From positions 1-62,697 of the forward strand of contig JAGWAU010000015.1 in assembly GCA_021296255.1 (NCBI GenBank): a stretch of 62,697 bases of DNA. Reading direction: 5' to 3'. The notes beneath the pieces were generated by a model that saw only the letters and a program-made list of their open reading frames with translations, was not told the DNA's origin and ran no database searches. The position numbers were made by a program, and so were the translations under genes. Source of the stretch: Alphaproteobacteria bacterium. GTDB lineage: Bacteria > Pseudomonadota > Alphaproteobacteria > UBA2966. Below are positions 8,396 through 17,759 of the stretch, in pieces. How positions within the stretch are numbered: position 1 is the stretch's first letter; each line of letters starts with the position of its first letter.

Positions 8396-9181
8396 CTAGT
8401 CCTCGAACGGCAGAACAATGTTTTGGATCATCCGGCCGCCGTCGACGAACATCGTGTGACCGGTGAGGTAGGCGGAGTCCTCACTCGCCAGAAAGAGCAC
8501 CGCGTTGGCGATATCGCGCGGTTCGGCAAGCCTTCCTATCGGTGTGCGCGCAAGCACACGCGTCATCGCTGCCGGGTCGGTGTCATAGTTCAACAGACCG
8601 GCCGACATTTCGGTTACGACCGTGCCCGGTCCTACCGCGTTTACGCGGATTCCCTTATCCGCCAGCGCCAACCCGACGCTGCGCGTGAGTTGAAAGACGC
8701 CCGCCTTCGACACGCAATAGCCGATCTGCTCCGGCATGCCGAGGAAAGCCGTCACCGAGCAGATGTTGACGATGGCACCCCTCGTTCCGGCTTTCACCAT
8801 CTCTCGCGCGGCTGCCTGAGAAACGGTGAACACGCCCCGAAGATTGACATCGATGACCGCGTCGAAGTCTTCGATGTCCGTTTCAAGAAAATCTCCTATC
8901 CGCGTGATCCCCGCGTTGTTGACGACGATGTCCAAGCCGCCCAACCTTGAGACGGTATCCGCAGCGAGCTTCGCCGCTGACGCCGGATCGCTCACGTCGC
9001 ACTGCGCGAACGCCGCCTTGTGCCCGTCGCCGGTCAACGAGGCAACCGCCTCGTCACCCAGGTCAGAATTGATCTCACCGATCATGATCGCAGCACCCTC
9101 CTCCGCGAGGCGCTTAGCCGTCGCCATGCCGATACCACGACCGCCTCCGGTGACGATGGCAACCTTTCCCTCAAGTCTCAT
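8396..9181 (-). CDS. SDR-family NAD(P)-dependent oxidoreductase
   Basis: A classical 261-residue short-chain dehydrogenase. The cofactor motif TGGGRGIG is at residues 11-18, NNAG in the middle, the catalytic serine in NICSVTAF and the YCVSK tetrad residues follow, and the late PGTVVTEM block is present. Such enzymes oxidise or reduce an alcohol/ketone; the substrate is not predictable from sequence alone. It precedes the aldo/keto reductase on the same strand. A broken second SDR fragment on the same strand lies directly upstream, hinting at a former tandem pair. Confidence 0.9.
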   Translation of the reverse strand: MRLEGKVAIVTGGGRGIGMATAKRLAEEGAAIMIGEINSDLGDEAVASLTGDGHKAAFAQCDVSDPASAAKLAADTVSRLGGLDIVVNNAGITRIGDFLETDIEDFDAVIDVNLRGVFTVSQAAAREMVKAGTRGAIVNICSVTAFLGMPEQIGYCVSKAGVFQLTRSVGLALADKGIRVNAVGPGTVVTEMSAGLLNYDTDPAAMTRVLARTPIGRLAEPRDIANAVLFLASEDSAYLTGHTMFVDGGRMIQNIVLPFED

Positions 9182-9274
9182 CTCTAATCCTCTCCAACGA
9201 ATTCGCTTGAAAACGCAGCTTCGAAGGAACCTGCGCAGCTGGCAGATCGCCTACCGGCATCGCGTCATTTAATG

Positions 9275-9391
9275 TCATCCTGCCATCGCTGTCTTGATAA
9301 TGCCTATGCCGATGGCGTTGACGCGAATTCCATGTTTCGCGAGGGCCAGCGCCGTAGGCTTGGCCAAGCCATGGGTGCCATGCTTAGTTGT
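9275..9391 (-). pseudogene. SDR C-terminal-half fragment
   Basis: The minus strand encodes THGLAKPTALALAKHGIRVN followed by AIGIGIIKTAM and a stop. This is the block just after the catalytic Tyr-Lys in short-chain dehydrogenases (normally TRALALELAKHGIRVNAIAPG). No Rossmann N-terminus remains. It is a relic next to the intact SDR. Confidence 0.65.
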
Positions 9392-9416
9392 GCCCGACGA
9401 ACGCCCGGATACCATC

Positions 9417-10088
9417 ATGACCAACCAGATCAACGCCGACTTCTCGCAGTCCATCGTCGTCCAGACGAATGACATGGAATGGCAGAAAAGTCCCGCACCG
9501 GGAATCTGGCGCAAACGCTTGGAACTGGTCGGAGAGATCGAGGCGGGCCGGGTCACGTCTCTCGTGCGATTCGATCCTAGCGCCAAATTCCCGGATCACT
9601 TCCACCCGGACGGAGAAGAGATTCTCGTCCTCGACGGCGTGTTCTCCGACGAGAGCGGTGACTACCCCGCCGGCAGCTACCTTCTCAACCCAGAAGGCAC
9701 GAACCACGCTCCCTGGTCCGAGCGAGGCTGCACGCTGTTCGTGAAATTGCAGCAGTATCCGGGAACGGGTCGACCACAGGTCGTCATCGATACCACGTCC
9801 ATGGAATGGCGTCCGGGTCGTGTGGACGGTATGGAATTCCTACCGCTCTACAACGATCCGGAGCCCGGCAAGGGGTTCACCCGCCTGACCCGAATACCGC
9901 CGGGATGCGAATTGGGGCGGGATCTTCATCCGGGCGGCGAAGAGGTGTTTGTCGTCGACGGCTGCGTAGAGGATGAATACGGCCGGCATGAAGCAGGCAC
10001 TTGGTTCCGCCATCCGGCCGGAAGCGTGCATCACCCGTATTCGCCGGAGGGATGCCTGCTCTATGTAAAGCGGGAACATCTTGGCTGA
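9417..10088 (+). CDS. Double-cupin protein, ChrR-like
   Basis: The 223-residue protein holds two cupin barrels in tandem. The first has HFHPDGEEILVLDG with a later histidine (NHAPW), the second DLHPGGEEVFVVDG and HHPYSPEG. Both keep the His/Glu metal ligands of cupins, and the arrangement resembles the ChrR anti-sigma cupin domain family, although the zinc-binding ASD domain of true ChrR is absent. The ATG at 9417 was chosen because upstream residues match nothing and the cupin homology begins soon after. The metal and the substrate are unknown; a dioxygenase-like or sensor role is possible. It is monocistronic, flanked by decayed DNA. Confidence 0.75.
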   Translation: MTNQINADFSQSIVVQTNDMEWQKSPAPGIWRKRLELVGEIEAGRVTSLVRFDPSAKFPDHFHPDGEEILVLDGVFSDESGDYPAGSYLLNPEGTNHAPWSERGCTLFVKLQQYPGTGRPQVVIDTTSMEWRPGRVDGMEFLPLYNDPEPGKGFTRLTRIPPGCELGRDLHPGGEEVFVVDGCVEDEYGRHEAGTWFRHPAGSVHHPYSPEGCLLYVKREHLG

Positions 10089-10499
10089 GGACACCCGGCC
10101 GGGTACCACGACGGATGGCATTGGGAAAGAACAACCACGAGCGCGCGACTCGGGGGCAAGAGGGCGCTTGTTCCCTCAGGCGCCTTCCGTGTCCGTCGCC
10201 GAGCCAGATAAAAAACGGTCCAGACTGTGTGAAAAACCAAATTTCGTTCCAATACATAGAGATATTTGCTCAGATGCTCCGAAATTTACAGGTTTTGTGA
10301 CTTTATCTTCCGTAAAGAAAGATAATTCGGAATTATTTTCTCCAAGGTTTTATCTTGCTAATGTTTCCACACAGTCTGGGTCATTTTTCGAGCGAATTGC
10401 CTCTGTGGGGACACTACTCGACGCCGGACGAGGTCATTCGCCCTTACCCTCGCCCGGCAGCCTGGGCGCCCGAAGGCGCGAGTGATCGGAAAATGCTCT
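10089..10499. other. Gene-free stretch with AT-rich island
   Basis: From about 10200 to 10380 the base composition turns clearly AT-rich compared with neighbouring genes, with no credible coding frame. It looks like inserted or very decayed foreign DNA. Confidence 0.5.
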
Positions 10500-10680
10500 G
10501 GTTCGAAGCGCGCGTCGCTGAGCCGCCGGTAGGCGTCTGTGCCCTTAAGAGCATCTCTATTCTCAACGTGATCCAAAGGTGCCTATCCGCCTACACCCCG
10601 CGCCTTCCGATCCGCCCTGGAGTCGAGCAGCGCCCGCACCACCTCGGATGTGCCGCTAGGGGCCGCCGCGTGCAGTGGGG
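10500..10680 (-). pseudogene. Ankyrin-repeat protein remnant, frameshifted
   Basis: In one minus-strand frame the DNA encodes PLHAAAPSGTSEVVRALLDS, a textbook ankyrin repeat. After a frame change it encodes PLDHVENRDALKGTDAYRRL, resembling the end of ankyrin proteins. The rest of the gene is gone. Ankyrin proteins often act in host or protein interactions, but nothing functional remains here. Confidence 0.6.
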
Positions 10681-10775
10681 TTAACCTCCGCCGTCACCAC
10701 GTGCCTCGAGGTCCCCTCCGGCGTCTGGACGATGGCCTCGACCAAACGGCGAGGCAGCGGTGTTCGTACGGAAGT

Positions 10776-11214
10776 CTATTCGACCCGGGTCCAGGTCTGT
10801 GTCTTGCAGAAAATGAACACGCAGCCGGTCACCTTCAAGGTGCCCGAATCCGTGAGTTCCAATTCGGAACGGTAGGTCTTGCCATCCTCCGGGTTGTAGA
10901 TTTCACCCTCCATCCATTTGACGTCGCCGGCGGCGGCGAAATCCGTCAGCAACTCGAGGCCCATGATGGAGCGTTCACGCAGCGATTCGTCCTTGTTGTG
11001 GATGTCAAGCTTCTCGGACCCATCGGCATTGCGGGACTCGCTCAGCCATACGATCTTACCCCCAAATTTTCTCGCCACAGGGTTGGATCATCACACGCGA
11101 CTTGCCGCCCTCGGTGAGCCATGTGCCCGTGGGGTCGGCATGAGCACCGCTGAGGAACGCAATAGCGAATGCGATGCCTATCAGCCCCACGCCAAGGCCG
11201 TCGATCTTTCTCAT
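10776..11214 (-). pseudogene. DUF2147 secreted protein with a single-base frameshift
   Basis: An ATG at 11214 opens a signal peptide (MRKIDGLGVGLIGIAFAIAF, cleavage near AHA-D) and the DUF2147 start DPTGTWLTEGGKSRV...PCGEKIWG, then stops at TAA inside the run GGGGG around 11068. One base fewer restores KIVWLSESRNADGSEKLDIH and the complete DUF2147 C-terminus, including cysteines near TGCVFIFCKTQTW. All other codons look healthy, so this is either a very recent mutation or a homopolymer sequencing error. DUF2147 proteins are small periplasmic beta-rich proteins of unknown role. Confidence 0.8.
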
Positions 11215-11370
11215 TCTCGCAAACTCCCTCGCGCGGAGACCCCTTGCTTCTTCACGTTCGTTTGTTCTCCCGCAAATGGGAGGCTACAGGTCGTACCGTC
11301 GTTCGGGCCTATCGCCAGCCTTCTTCCCCCATCGGGCTGAGTTGTTAGATTCTGCTCGATAAGTGTACAT

Positions 11371-13107
11371 TTGATCACCTTCGCGGAAGCGCAATTGGTC
11401 GACAAGGGAGCGTCCAAAGTGGGCGGGGCGGCTTCGAACGAGAAAGTGCTCCCCTGCCACGTGTTGATCGTCGGCGGCGGATTCGCAGCCACGATGGCGG
11501 CTATCACCGCTGCGGAAGCTGGCGCGGATGTCATAATGGTCGTCAAGGGGGAAGTTGGCGCGAGCGGCTCTTCGGCGCGTGCTGGAGGGGTAATTGCCGC
11601 ATCGCTGTACCACCCAGAGGTCGACGCTCTGGCCGCACCCGACGATATCGCTACACATATCGACGACACGTTAAGGGTAGGCTGCGGTCTGTGCAGCAAC
11701 GGACATGTGCGTGCTCTGGCAGAAGACGCTCCTATCGGGATCCGTGAACTGCAGAGGCATGGGGTGCCTTTCTCCAAGACCGAGAACGGGCAGCTATACC
11801 TGCTGCAACTTCCAGGCAACACGCGGCCACGCGGCTGCTCGGTTGTTGGGGGCGGACCGACCTTGATGGAAATTCTTCGTGATCGGCTCGAAGAATTGGG
11901 CGTCCAACTACTCGAAAATACCGCGGTCACCCGTCTGTTGACCAAAGATGGAAACGTCGTCGGTGCCCGAACACAAAGTGTTTCGGGCCAAACCTCATGC
12001 ACCATATGGTGCGGGGCAACAGTGTTGGCCACCGGCGGGGCAACCGGGTTATTTGCCACCGTAAGCGGCGATAATCGCAATACTGGTGACGGCCTTGCCC
12101 TTGGCTACGAAGCCGGAGCCGAACTGGCAAATCTTGAGTTCGTCGAATTTACGCTGGTGTACAAGATCAGGGGCCGTGTTCTTGCCATGGCGGGACTGGC
12201 TCCGTTCCTTAGCCGAGGCTGTACCCTCGTAAATCGTCACGGCGAACGGTTCATGGAACAATATTACCCTCCGGATGTGCTGGAGCGCGCTGGTCGACCG
12301 GAGATGCTGAGGGCTGTCCTGCAAGAGACACAAAAGGGGCGTTCACCTGTTTGCATCGAGTGCTCCGCGCTGAGCCAGTCAGTTTGGGAGGAATTCGAGA
12401 GAAGCCAAGGCCAATCGATACTACGAAAGATCCGAGATGCGGGCGCTGATTATCGCAGCGAGCCGATCGAGGTCGTACCGGCGCAGCATTCGGTGCTGGC
12501 GGGTCTGGTGACGGATGCCAATGCCGCCACCCGCATTCAAGGGTTATGGGCCGCCGGTGAATGCGCAACCGGCGTTCATGGCGCCGCCCGTCTGAGCGGT
12601 AACGGTCTATCCGCATGTCTTGTGTTTGGACGGAAGGCTGGACGAAACGCCGCGTTGTTTGCGCTCGATCGTGCAAATATGAGCCGTGCCCCGATCGAAT
12701 TTGTCGATGGTTCCTGTGGCGATGAAGCCGCGCAACCTTACCAAGGGCGCCTGGATTCCCTTCGTGAGGAGATAAGCGCGCTGGCGGAGGATGCTCTAGG
12801 TGTCGTTCGTGACCCGAGCCGGCTTCGTGCGGCCAAGGCTCGATTTCGCGAAATTCGCGTGAGCGCTACGGGTGCCGCGCCGCCGAACGGATCGCTTGCC
12901 TCCCTGCAAGTTGCGCACTTGGCTATGCTGGGCGAACTAATGGCAGAGGCGGCACTACAAAGAAAGGAAAGCCGCGGCCTGCATTTCAGAACGGACTCGG
13001 CTTCGACCAATGAAACGTGGCGAAAGTGGTTGGTTGTGCGAAAGAGCCCCGGCAGCGGGATGCCGATCTGGTCGTACCACTCGGAACTTTCCCCTGCGGA
13101 GGTCTGA
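11371..13107 (+). CDS. Fumarate-reductase/L-aspartate-oxidase-like FAD-binding protein
   Basis: The 578-residue flavoprotein has the FAD motif VLIVGGGFAATMAAITAAEA near residue 30, SSARAGGVIAAS (flavin-proximal), an ATGGATGLF block and a late GLWAAGECATGVHGAARLSG motif that closes the FAD site. These match the succinate dehydrogenase/fumarate reductase flavoprotein superfamily, including L-aspartate oxidase. The C-terminal helical region (residues about 450-540) resembles that of the family. The start is TTG at 11371; later GTG codons are possible. It lies 92 bases upstream of a TAXI-TRAP transporter on the same strand, suggesting it oxidises or reduces the imported carboxylate. Electron partner not seen. 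Confidence 0.8.
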   Translation: MITFAEAQLVDKGASKVGGAASNEKVLPCHVLIVGGGFAATMAAITAAEAGADVIMVVKGEVGASGSSARAGGVIAASLYHPEVDALAAPDDIATHIDDTLRVGCGLCSNGHVRALAEDAPIGIRELQRHGVPFSKTENGQLYLLQLPGNTRPRGCSVVGGGPTLMEILRDRLEELGVQLLENTAVTRLLTKDGNVVGARTQSVSGQTSCTIWCGATVLATGGATGLFATVSGDNRNTGDGLALGYEAGAELANLEFVEFTLVYKIRGRVLAMAGLAPFLSRGCTLVNRHGERFMEQYYPPDVLERAGRPEMLRAVLQETQKGRSPVCIECSALSQSVWEEFERSQGQSILRKIRDAGADYRSEPIEVVPAQHSVLAGLVTDANAATRIQGLWAAGECATGVHGAARLSGNGLSACLVFGRKAGRNAALFALDRANMSRAPIEFVDGSCGDEAAQPYQGRLDSLREEISALAEDALGVVRDPSRLRAAKARFREIRVSATGAAPPNGSLASLQVAHLAMLGELMAEAALQRKESRGLHFRTDSASTNETWRKWLVVRKSPGSGMPIWSYHSELSPAEV

Positions 13108-13199
13108 AAATTTTGGAATTGAGACGGACGTACCTGAGACGTTGTCGATCTGAGTAGTTCCCACATTGACCGAGCAACCTTCCAGGAAGGAGCAAAACG

Positions 13200-14186
13200 A
13201 TGCAAACCCTACCGAAACTAGGTGTTCTGTTTGTTATCGGTGCTCTCGTGAGCGGCATTACCCCAATTGGCGGCGCTTTGGCAGGTGAGCGACTTTCGCT
13301 CGCCACCGGTTCCACAGGTGGAGCATGGTACGTCTTGGGAGGTGCCTGGACCCAGCTTGTCAACAGAGCCTCCGGCCTTGAAATCACCCCCGAGATTTCC
13401 AAGGCCGGCAAAGGCAACATAAAGCTGGTATCGGCGAAACAGTCGGATTTCGCTGTCGGCAGTGCTGCAGTTTCCTATGAGGCCTATCACGGCACCGGTT
13501 GGACCAAGGGCAAGAAATACGACAACATCCGGGCAATCGCTCCGGTCACGCCCGGCTTTTTTCAATGGTGGAGCATGCGGGAGCGGGACAACATCACCAC
13601 GATTCCCGGGCTGAAAGGCCAAACGCTGTGCCTGAGCACGCGGGGTGGTGATGTCGACGTTTGGGGGCGTAACATTCTGAAGTTCTTCGGGGTTGAACCG
13701 AACCGGATCGTCAACGCTCCTCATGTCCAGTGCCTGTCGATGATGGTGGATAATCTGGTTCAGATTCACGGGACGTTCGCCGACGCACCCCACCCGGCAC
13801 CGACAGAATTGTCGTCACGGTTTCCCATTGCCTTCATCGCCTTCAGCGAAGAAGAAATGAAAAAGTTTTTGGGGGAATACACCCATCTCACGGGTGGTTT
13901 CATTCCCGAGAACACCTATAAGACTCAGGACAAACCGGTCAGGACGCTGGTTACCCTGAACATGATCATGACCTACAAGGAAATGGATCCCGACACTGTT
14001 TACAAGGTCACCAAGGCGACCTGGGATACCCGAGAGGCCTTGCTGAAGGCGAACAAGGCGGCGACGGCAGTCAAGCCCGAAAACGTGGGACGAATGCCCA
14101 TCCCTCTGCATGCAGGGGCGCTACGCTATTATGAGGAGGCCGGCATCGACGTGCTCAAGCACCTCGTGCCGCCCGAGGCTCAATAG
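13200..14186 (+). CDS. TAXI-family TRAP transporter solute-binding protein
   Basis: A 328-residue periplasmic binding protein with a signal peptide (hydrophobic core about residues 8-25, cleavage near GGALA-G). The mature start LSLATGSTGGAWYVLGGAW is the diagnostic TAXI (TRAP-associated extracytoplasmic immunogenic) block. A good ribosome site (AGGAAGGAGC) precedes the ATG. It would capture an organic anion and hand it to the membrane component encoded 45 bases downstream. The ligand is not evident; TAXI proteins are known for glutamate/oxoglutarate-like acids, among others. Confidence 0.92.
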   Translation: MQTLPKLGVLFVIGALVSGITPIGGALAGERLSLATGSTGGAWYVLGGAWTQLVNRASGLEITPEISKAGKGNIKLVSAKQSDFAVGSAAVSYEAYHGTGWTKGKKYDNIRAIAPVTPGFFQWWSMRERDNITTIPGLKGQTLCLSTRGGDVDVWGRNILKFFGVEPNRIVNAPHVQCLSMMVDNLVQIHGTFADAPHPAPTELSSRFPIAFIAFSEEEMKKFLGEYTHLTGGFIPENTYKTQDKPVRTLVTLNMIMTYKEMDPDTVYKVTKATWDTREALLKANKAATAVKPENVGRMPIPLHAGALRYYEEAGIDVLKHLVPPEAQ

Positions 14187-14231
14187 GCCGGAGAAGCAGC
14201 CGTCGGGAGCCGTGACCGAAGCTGCTCAGAC

Positions 14232-16181
14232 ATGAACACGGCTGACGGCAGTGGCGGGACTACCGGCCGTTCCCGCTCCCTGCTGGATCGAATTGAAGGT
14301 GACCGCCTCCACGGGTTAAGCGGCTGGTGGAGGCGCCTCGCTTTTGGTGTGGGCGTGGTGACGTCCATCTATCATGTCATCGTGCTCGGCCTCCGGCCGG
14401 TTGATCCCTGGATATTCACGGGGATGCACTTCTTTTTCGCCTCGGTGTTGATCTTTCTCTTCGAACCGGCACGGCGAGACGGTGATGCCCGTAGAAGGGT
14501 AGGGATTACCGACTTCTTGCTGATCACCATCAGCGCAGTCGTCGTCGGATATATCCTGATTGACTTCGAGGGACTCGTTGACCGCTCGGGCATCGAACCG
14601 ACCACTCTGGACATCATAATCGGTGGGGGCTGCCTTGTGGTGGTGCTCGAGGCCACACGCCGGTGCTCAGGACTGGGCCTCCCCATCCTGGCTATGATCT
14701 TCATTCTCTACGGTTTGTACGGCGAGCACATCCCGGGACTCCTCGGGCACCCCGGTTACAGCTTCGAGAGACTGATCAGCTTCCTCTACAGCTCGCAAGG
14801 TGTGTACGGAGTGGCACTAAACGCCTCTGCCGTATATGTTTTTCTCTTTATTCTTTTCGGAGCCTTGCTTCACGTCTGCGGTGCCTCCCAGCTCTTCATA
14901 GATCTGGCGATGGGAACAGCCGGCCGCTATCGAGGGGGTTCGGCCAAGGTATCGCTCGTCTCAAGTGCACTGTTCGGTACGGTGTCCGGGTCGTCCGTGG
15001 CGAATGTGGTGGTCGACGGTGTCATGACGATCCCGATGATGAAGAGCACGGGGTTCACCGCACCCCGCGCGGCTGCAATCGAAGCCATGAATTCCATCGG
15101 AGGGCAGATCTTGCCGCCTGTCATGGGAATCGCCGCATTCCTGATGGCTGACATAATGGGCATCCCCTATTCCGAAATCATCGTCGCGGCGATTATTCCA
15201 GCCTTCCTGTACTACCTCGCGGCCTACTGCATGATCGATTTCATGGCCGCAAGATTTGGTCTGTCCGGAGTACGTGAAGCGACAGCGACTTCGGTGCTCG
15301 AAGTCCTCAAACTCCGAGGTCATCTCCTTCTGCCAATCGCCACCTTGGTCTACTTTCTGGTGGTGGTTCAGGTCTCCCCGACGAGGTCGGTGCTATACGC
15401 GATGCTGACGTTGGTATTGGTGTCGTGGTTGCGGTCTGAGACGCGTATCGACGTCGTGAGATTGCTCACGGGCCTTTATCGAGGCGCAGAGGGAGCTCTC
15501 AATATCATCCCGACATGTGCGACCGCTGGCATAGTGGTCGGCATCCTGATGCTCAGTGGCACCGGCATGAAGGTTGGTTCGATCGTAATCGCCTACTCCC
15601 ATGGGTCACCCCTCCTGGCATTGACGCTCGCATGTCTTATTACGCTCGTTCTCGGGATGGGTGTGCCGACCGTCGCGGCCTACGCGATAGCTGCGTCGAT
15701 TGCGGTTCCGGCGCTCGTTGAATTTGGTATTCCGGAACTTTCTGCGCACTTCTTCGTGTTCTATTTTGCCGTGTTGTCAGGGGTTACACCACCTATTGCA
15801 TTGGCCGCCTATACGGCTGCGACCATCGCCAAGGCACCGATGAGTACCTCGGGTTTTCTGGCGTTTCGCTACTGCTTGGCGGGATTTCTGGCGCCGTTCC
15901 TCTTCGCCTATGCGCCTTCCATTCTCCTCATGGGGGCTTGGGATGAAATCGCCATCAACGCCACTTCGGCGACCATCGGTGTTGTATCCTTGGCTGCCGC
16001 CATTCAGGGTTGGCTCTTGGGGCATGCCAGCCCTTGGGAGCGCGTCTGCCTTGGCGTGGCCGCCCTGGCTCTGGTCGGGCCGGAGTTCATGATGGACCTG
16101 GTCGGATACGGTCTGTTTGCAGTTATTGCTCTGATCCATTGGCAGCGTCGGCGCCGCTCAGCAACAGGCACTACATCCTGA
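14232..16181 (+). CDS. TRAP transporter fused 4TM/12TM permease
   Basis: The 649-residue protein is almost entirely hydrophobic with many membrane helices. It combines the small DctQ-like and large DctM-like subunits, as is normal for TAXI systems. Signature blocks include SVANVVVDGVMTIPMMK, MNSIGGQILPPVMGIAAFLM and ITLVLGMGVPTVAAYA. It forms an ion-driven importer together with the preceding binding protein. With the upstream flavoprotein it makes a three-gene uptake and metabolism unit on the plus strand. C-terminal tail is short and basic. Confidence 0.93.
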   Translation: MNTADGSGGTTGRSRSLLDRIEGDRLHGLSGWWRRLAFGVGVVTSIYHVIVLGLRPVDPWIFTGMHFFFASVLIFLFEPARRDGDARRRVGITDFLLITISAVVVGYILIDFEGLVDRSGIEPTTLDIIIGGGCLVVVLEATRRCSGLGLPILAMIFILYGLYGEHIPGLLGHPGYSFERLISFLYSSQGVYGVALNASAVYVFLFILFGALLHVCGASQLFIDLAMGTAGRYRGGSAKVSLVSSALFGTVSGSSVANVVVDGVMTIPMMKSTGFTAPRAAAIEAMNSIGGQILPPVMGIAAFLMADIMGIPYSEIIVAAIIPAFLYYLAAYCMIDFMAARFGLSGVREATATSVLEVLKLRGHLLLPIATLVYFLVVVQVSPTRSVLYAMLTLVLVSWLRSETRIDVVRLLTGLYRGAEGALNIIPTCATAGIVVGILMLSGTGMKVGSIVIAYSHGSPLLALTLACLITLVLGMGVPTVAAYAIAASIAVPALVEFGIPELSAHFFVFYFAVLSGVTPPIALAAYTAATIAKAPMSTSGFLAFRYCLAGFLAPFLFAYAPSILLMGAWDEIAINATSATIGVVSLAAAIQGWLLGHASPWERVCLGVAALALVGPEFMMDLVGYGLFAVIALIHWQRRRRSATGTTS

Positions 16182-16672
16182 AGATATTGATGCTGCACGC
16201 CGTACCCGCATTGGGCTACTTTGAAACCTAACTCGACTGGGCGCATTTCGGCCAGACAGTGTTACAATGACAGAGGAGCCTTCTGGGCCGGCATCATCAA
16301 CCGGTAAGCGCCTTCACGGGGTCATTGATACCGGCCCCGTCGAGGTGGGTGAGGACCACCGCAATCTTCTGTCCCAGCGCCGGTACGTAATCCCGCCGCC
16401 GTTGACACTGATGCGCGCCACAATCCGTCCGTGCAGCGACGGTCCATGCCAGGCAGGTTGTCACCCTCCTCGGCCAGGATCGTCGCCCCCTGCGGTCTGC
16501 ACGGCAAAAACCCCATCCCGCTACGGGCACGCCACCCGGCACTATCCTATGTCATTCCCCAAACAGGCCATGTTTCGGAATGGAGCGGCGAAGATGGTAA
16601 CCGGAAGACGACCGGCCTAGCATACATGCCGCTAGAATCCGGAACTTTTTACCAAGAATACGGATCGCCAGC
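16182..16672. other. Intergenic region with possible coding traces
   Basis: No intact gene. The minus strand between about 16300 and 16540 has short frames with a protein-like look (GRIVARISVNGGGITYRR in one frame, YVPALGQKIAVVLTHLDG in another). I cannot assign a family; a multiply frameshifted relic is plausible. Confidence 0.3.
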
Positions 16673-17671
16673 ATGACTGAAAAGATCATGGAACTGACCC
16701 AAGATGGTTTAATCCGCGGCTCCTTCCGCTACATGAAAACTTCGGTGGAGTCGTCGCTCTATCGGAACGGCAAAGTGCTGACCCGGCGCGACCGCGACGG
16801 CAGCGACAGCGACCGCGTCGGCATCGATCTGGAATATCGCGAGATGGCGGTCATCGACGCCCGCACGCTCTCGCCGTCCCAGCAGCCGACGCTGGACGCC
16901 AATGGTTTCGAGCTGATTGAACGGCCGACGGCCGATCCCGACCTGGATTTTCTCGATCACGAAGCGGTGGTGCGAGCCTACTATCCAGAATGCGCTGACA
17001 TTGTGCGCGCGTCGACTGGCGCCGTCACCGTCGCGGCCTTCGATCACAATGTCCGCTCCGCCACCGGCAAGTCCGGCAATCGACGCATCGCGGGCGGCCA
17101 ACAGGTGCAGGGACCGGCCCATCTGGTGCATAGCGACTACACCCTGACCAGCGCGCCCCGGCGGCTGCGCGACCTGGCACGCCCACCGACCCTGAACGAC
17201 ACCTACCGCACGGCGCTCGCCGAAGGCGAGACGCTGCTGGACGCCGAGGCGGTCGAGCAGGCGATCGGGGACCGGCGCTTCGCGATCATCAACGTCTGGC
17301 GCAATATCGCCCGCGAACCGGTGGCGACCCGGCCTCTCGCCCTGTGCGACGCGGCGAGCGTGCATCCGGAGGAACTCGTTGTCTTCGAAATCCACTACAA
17401 GGACCGGATCGGCGAAAACTATTTCGCCAAGCACGATCCGCGTCACCGCTGGATTTATTGGTCTGCTATGACCTGCGACGAGGCGTTGCTCATCAAACAG
17501 TGGGATTCGGCGGGGGAAATGGCCCACTCCAAGGGCGCCAGAGCCGATGCCGTCAGCGAAGACCGGCCCTGCACCTTCAGCTTCCACAGCGCCTTCGAGG
17601 ACCCCGCGACGCCGCCCGACGCCCCGGATCGGTGGAGCATCGAAGTCCGCTGCGCCGTGCTCTACGGGTGA
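16673..17671 (+). CDS. CmcJ/NvfI (AsaB)-family oxidoreductase
   Basis: The 332-residue protein has the pattern of the CmcJ/NvfI family: YMKTSVESSLY at the N-terminus, HNVRSATGK in the middle, then PAHLVHSDYTLTSAPRRL with the His-x-Asp pair, RFAIINVWRNI, PLALCDAASV, and HRWIYWSAMTCDEALLIKQW with a distal histidine. These are non-haem iron/2-oxoglutarate-like enzymes first described in cephamycin and fungal secondary metabolism, often of unknown substrate in bacteria. It starts at ATG 16673; a second ATG at 16688 is possible. It stands alone, 88 bases before an outer-membrane barrel gene. Confidence 0.8.
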   Translation: MTEKIMELTQDGLIRGSFRYMKTSVESSLYRNGKVLTRRDRDGSDSDRVGIDLEYREMAVIDARTLSPSQQPTLDANGFELIERPTADPDLDFLDHEAVVRAYYPECADIVRASTGAVTVAAFDHNVRSATGKSGNRRIAGGQQVQGPAHLVHSDYTLTSAPRRLRDLARPPTLNDTYRTALAEGETLLDAEAVEQAIGDRRFAIINVWRNIAREPVATRPLALCDAASVHPEELVVFEIHYKDRIGENYFAKHDPRHRWIYWSAMTCDEALLIKQWDSAGEMAHSKGARADAVSEDRPCTFSFHSAFEDPATPPDAPDRWSIEVRCAVLYG

Positions 17672-17759
17672 AGCGACCGCACGGAGCTTCGTACGTGGCA
17701 ACCAGACGGAAGCTAAATTGCCTTTCCGCGCGACGGCCGCGTCTGTATACCGTGTGGAC

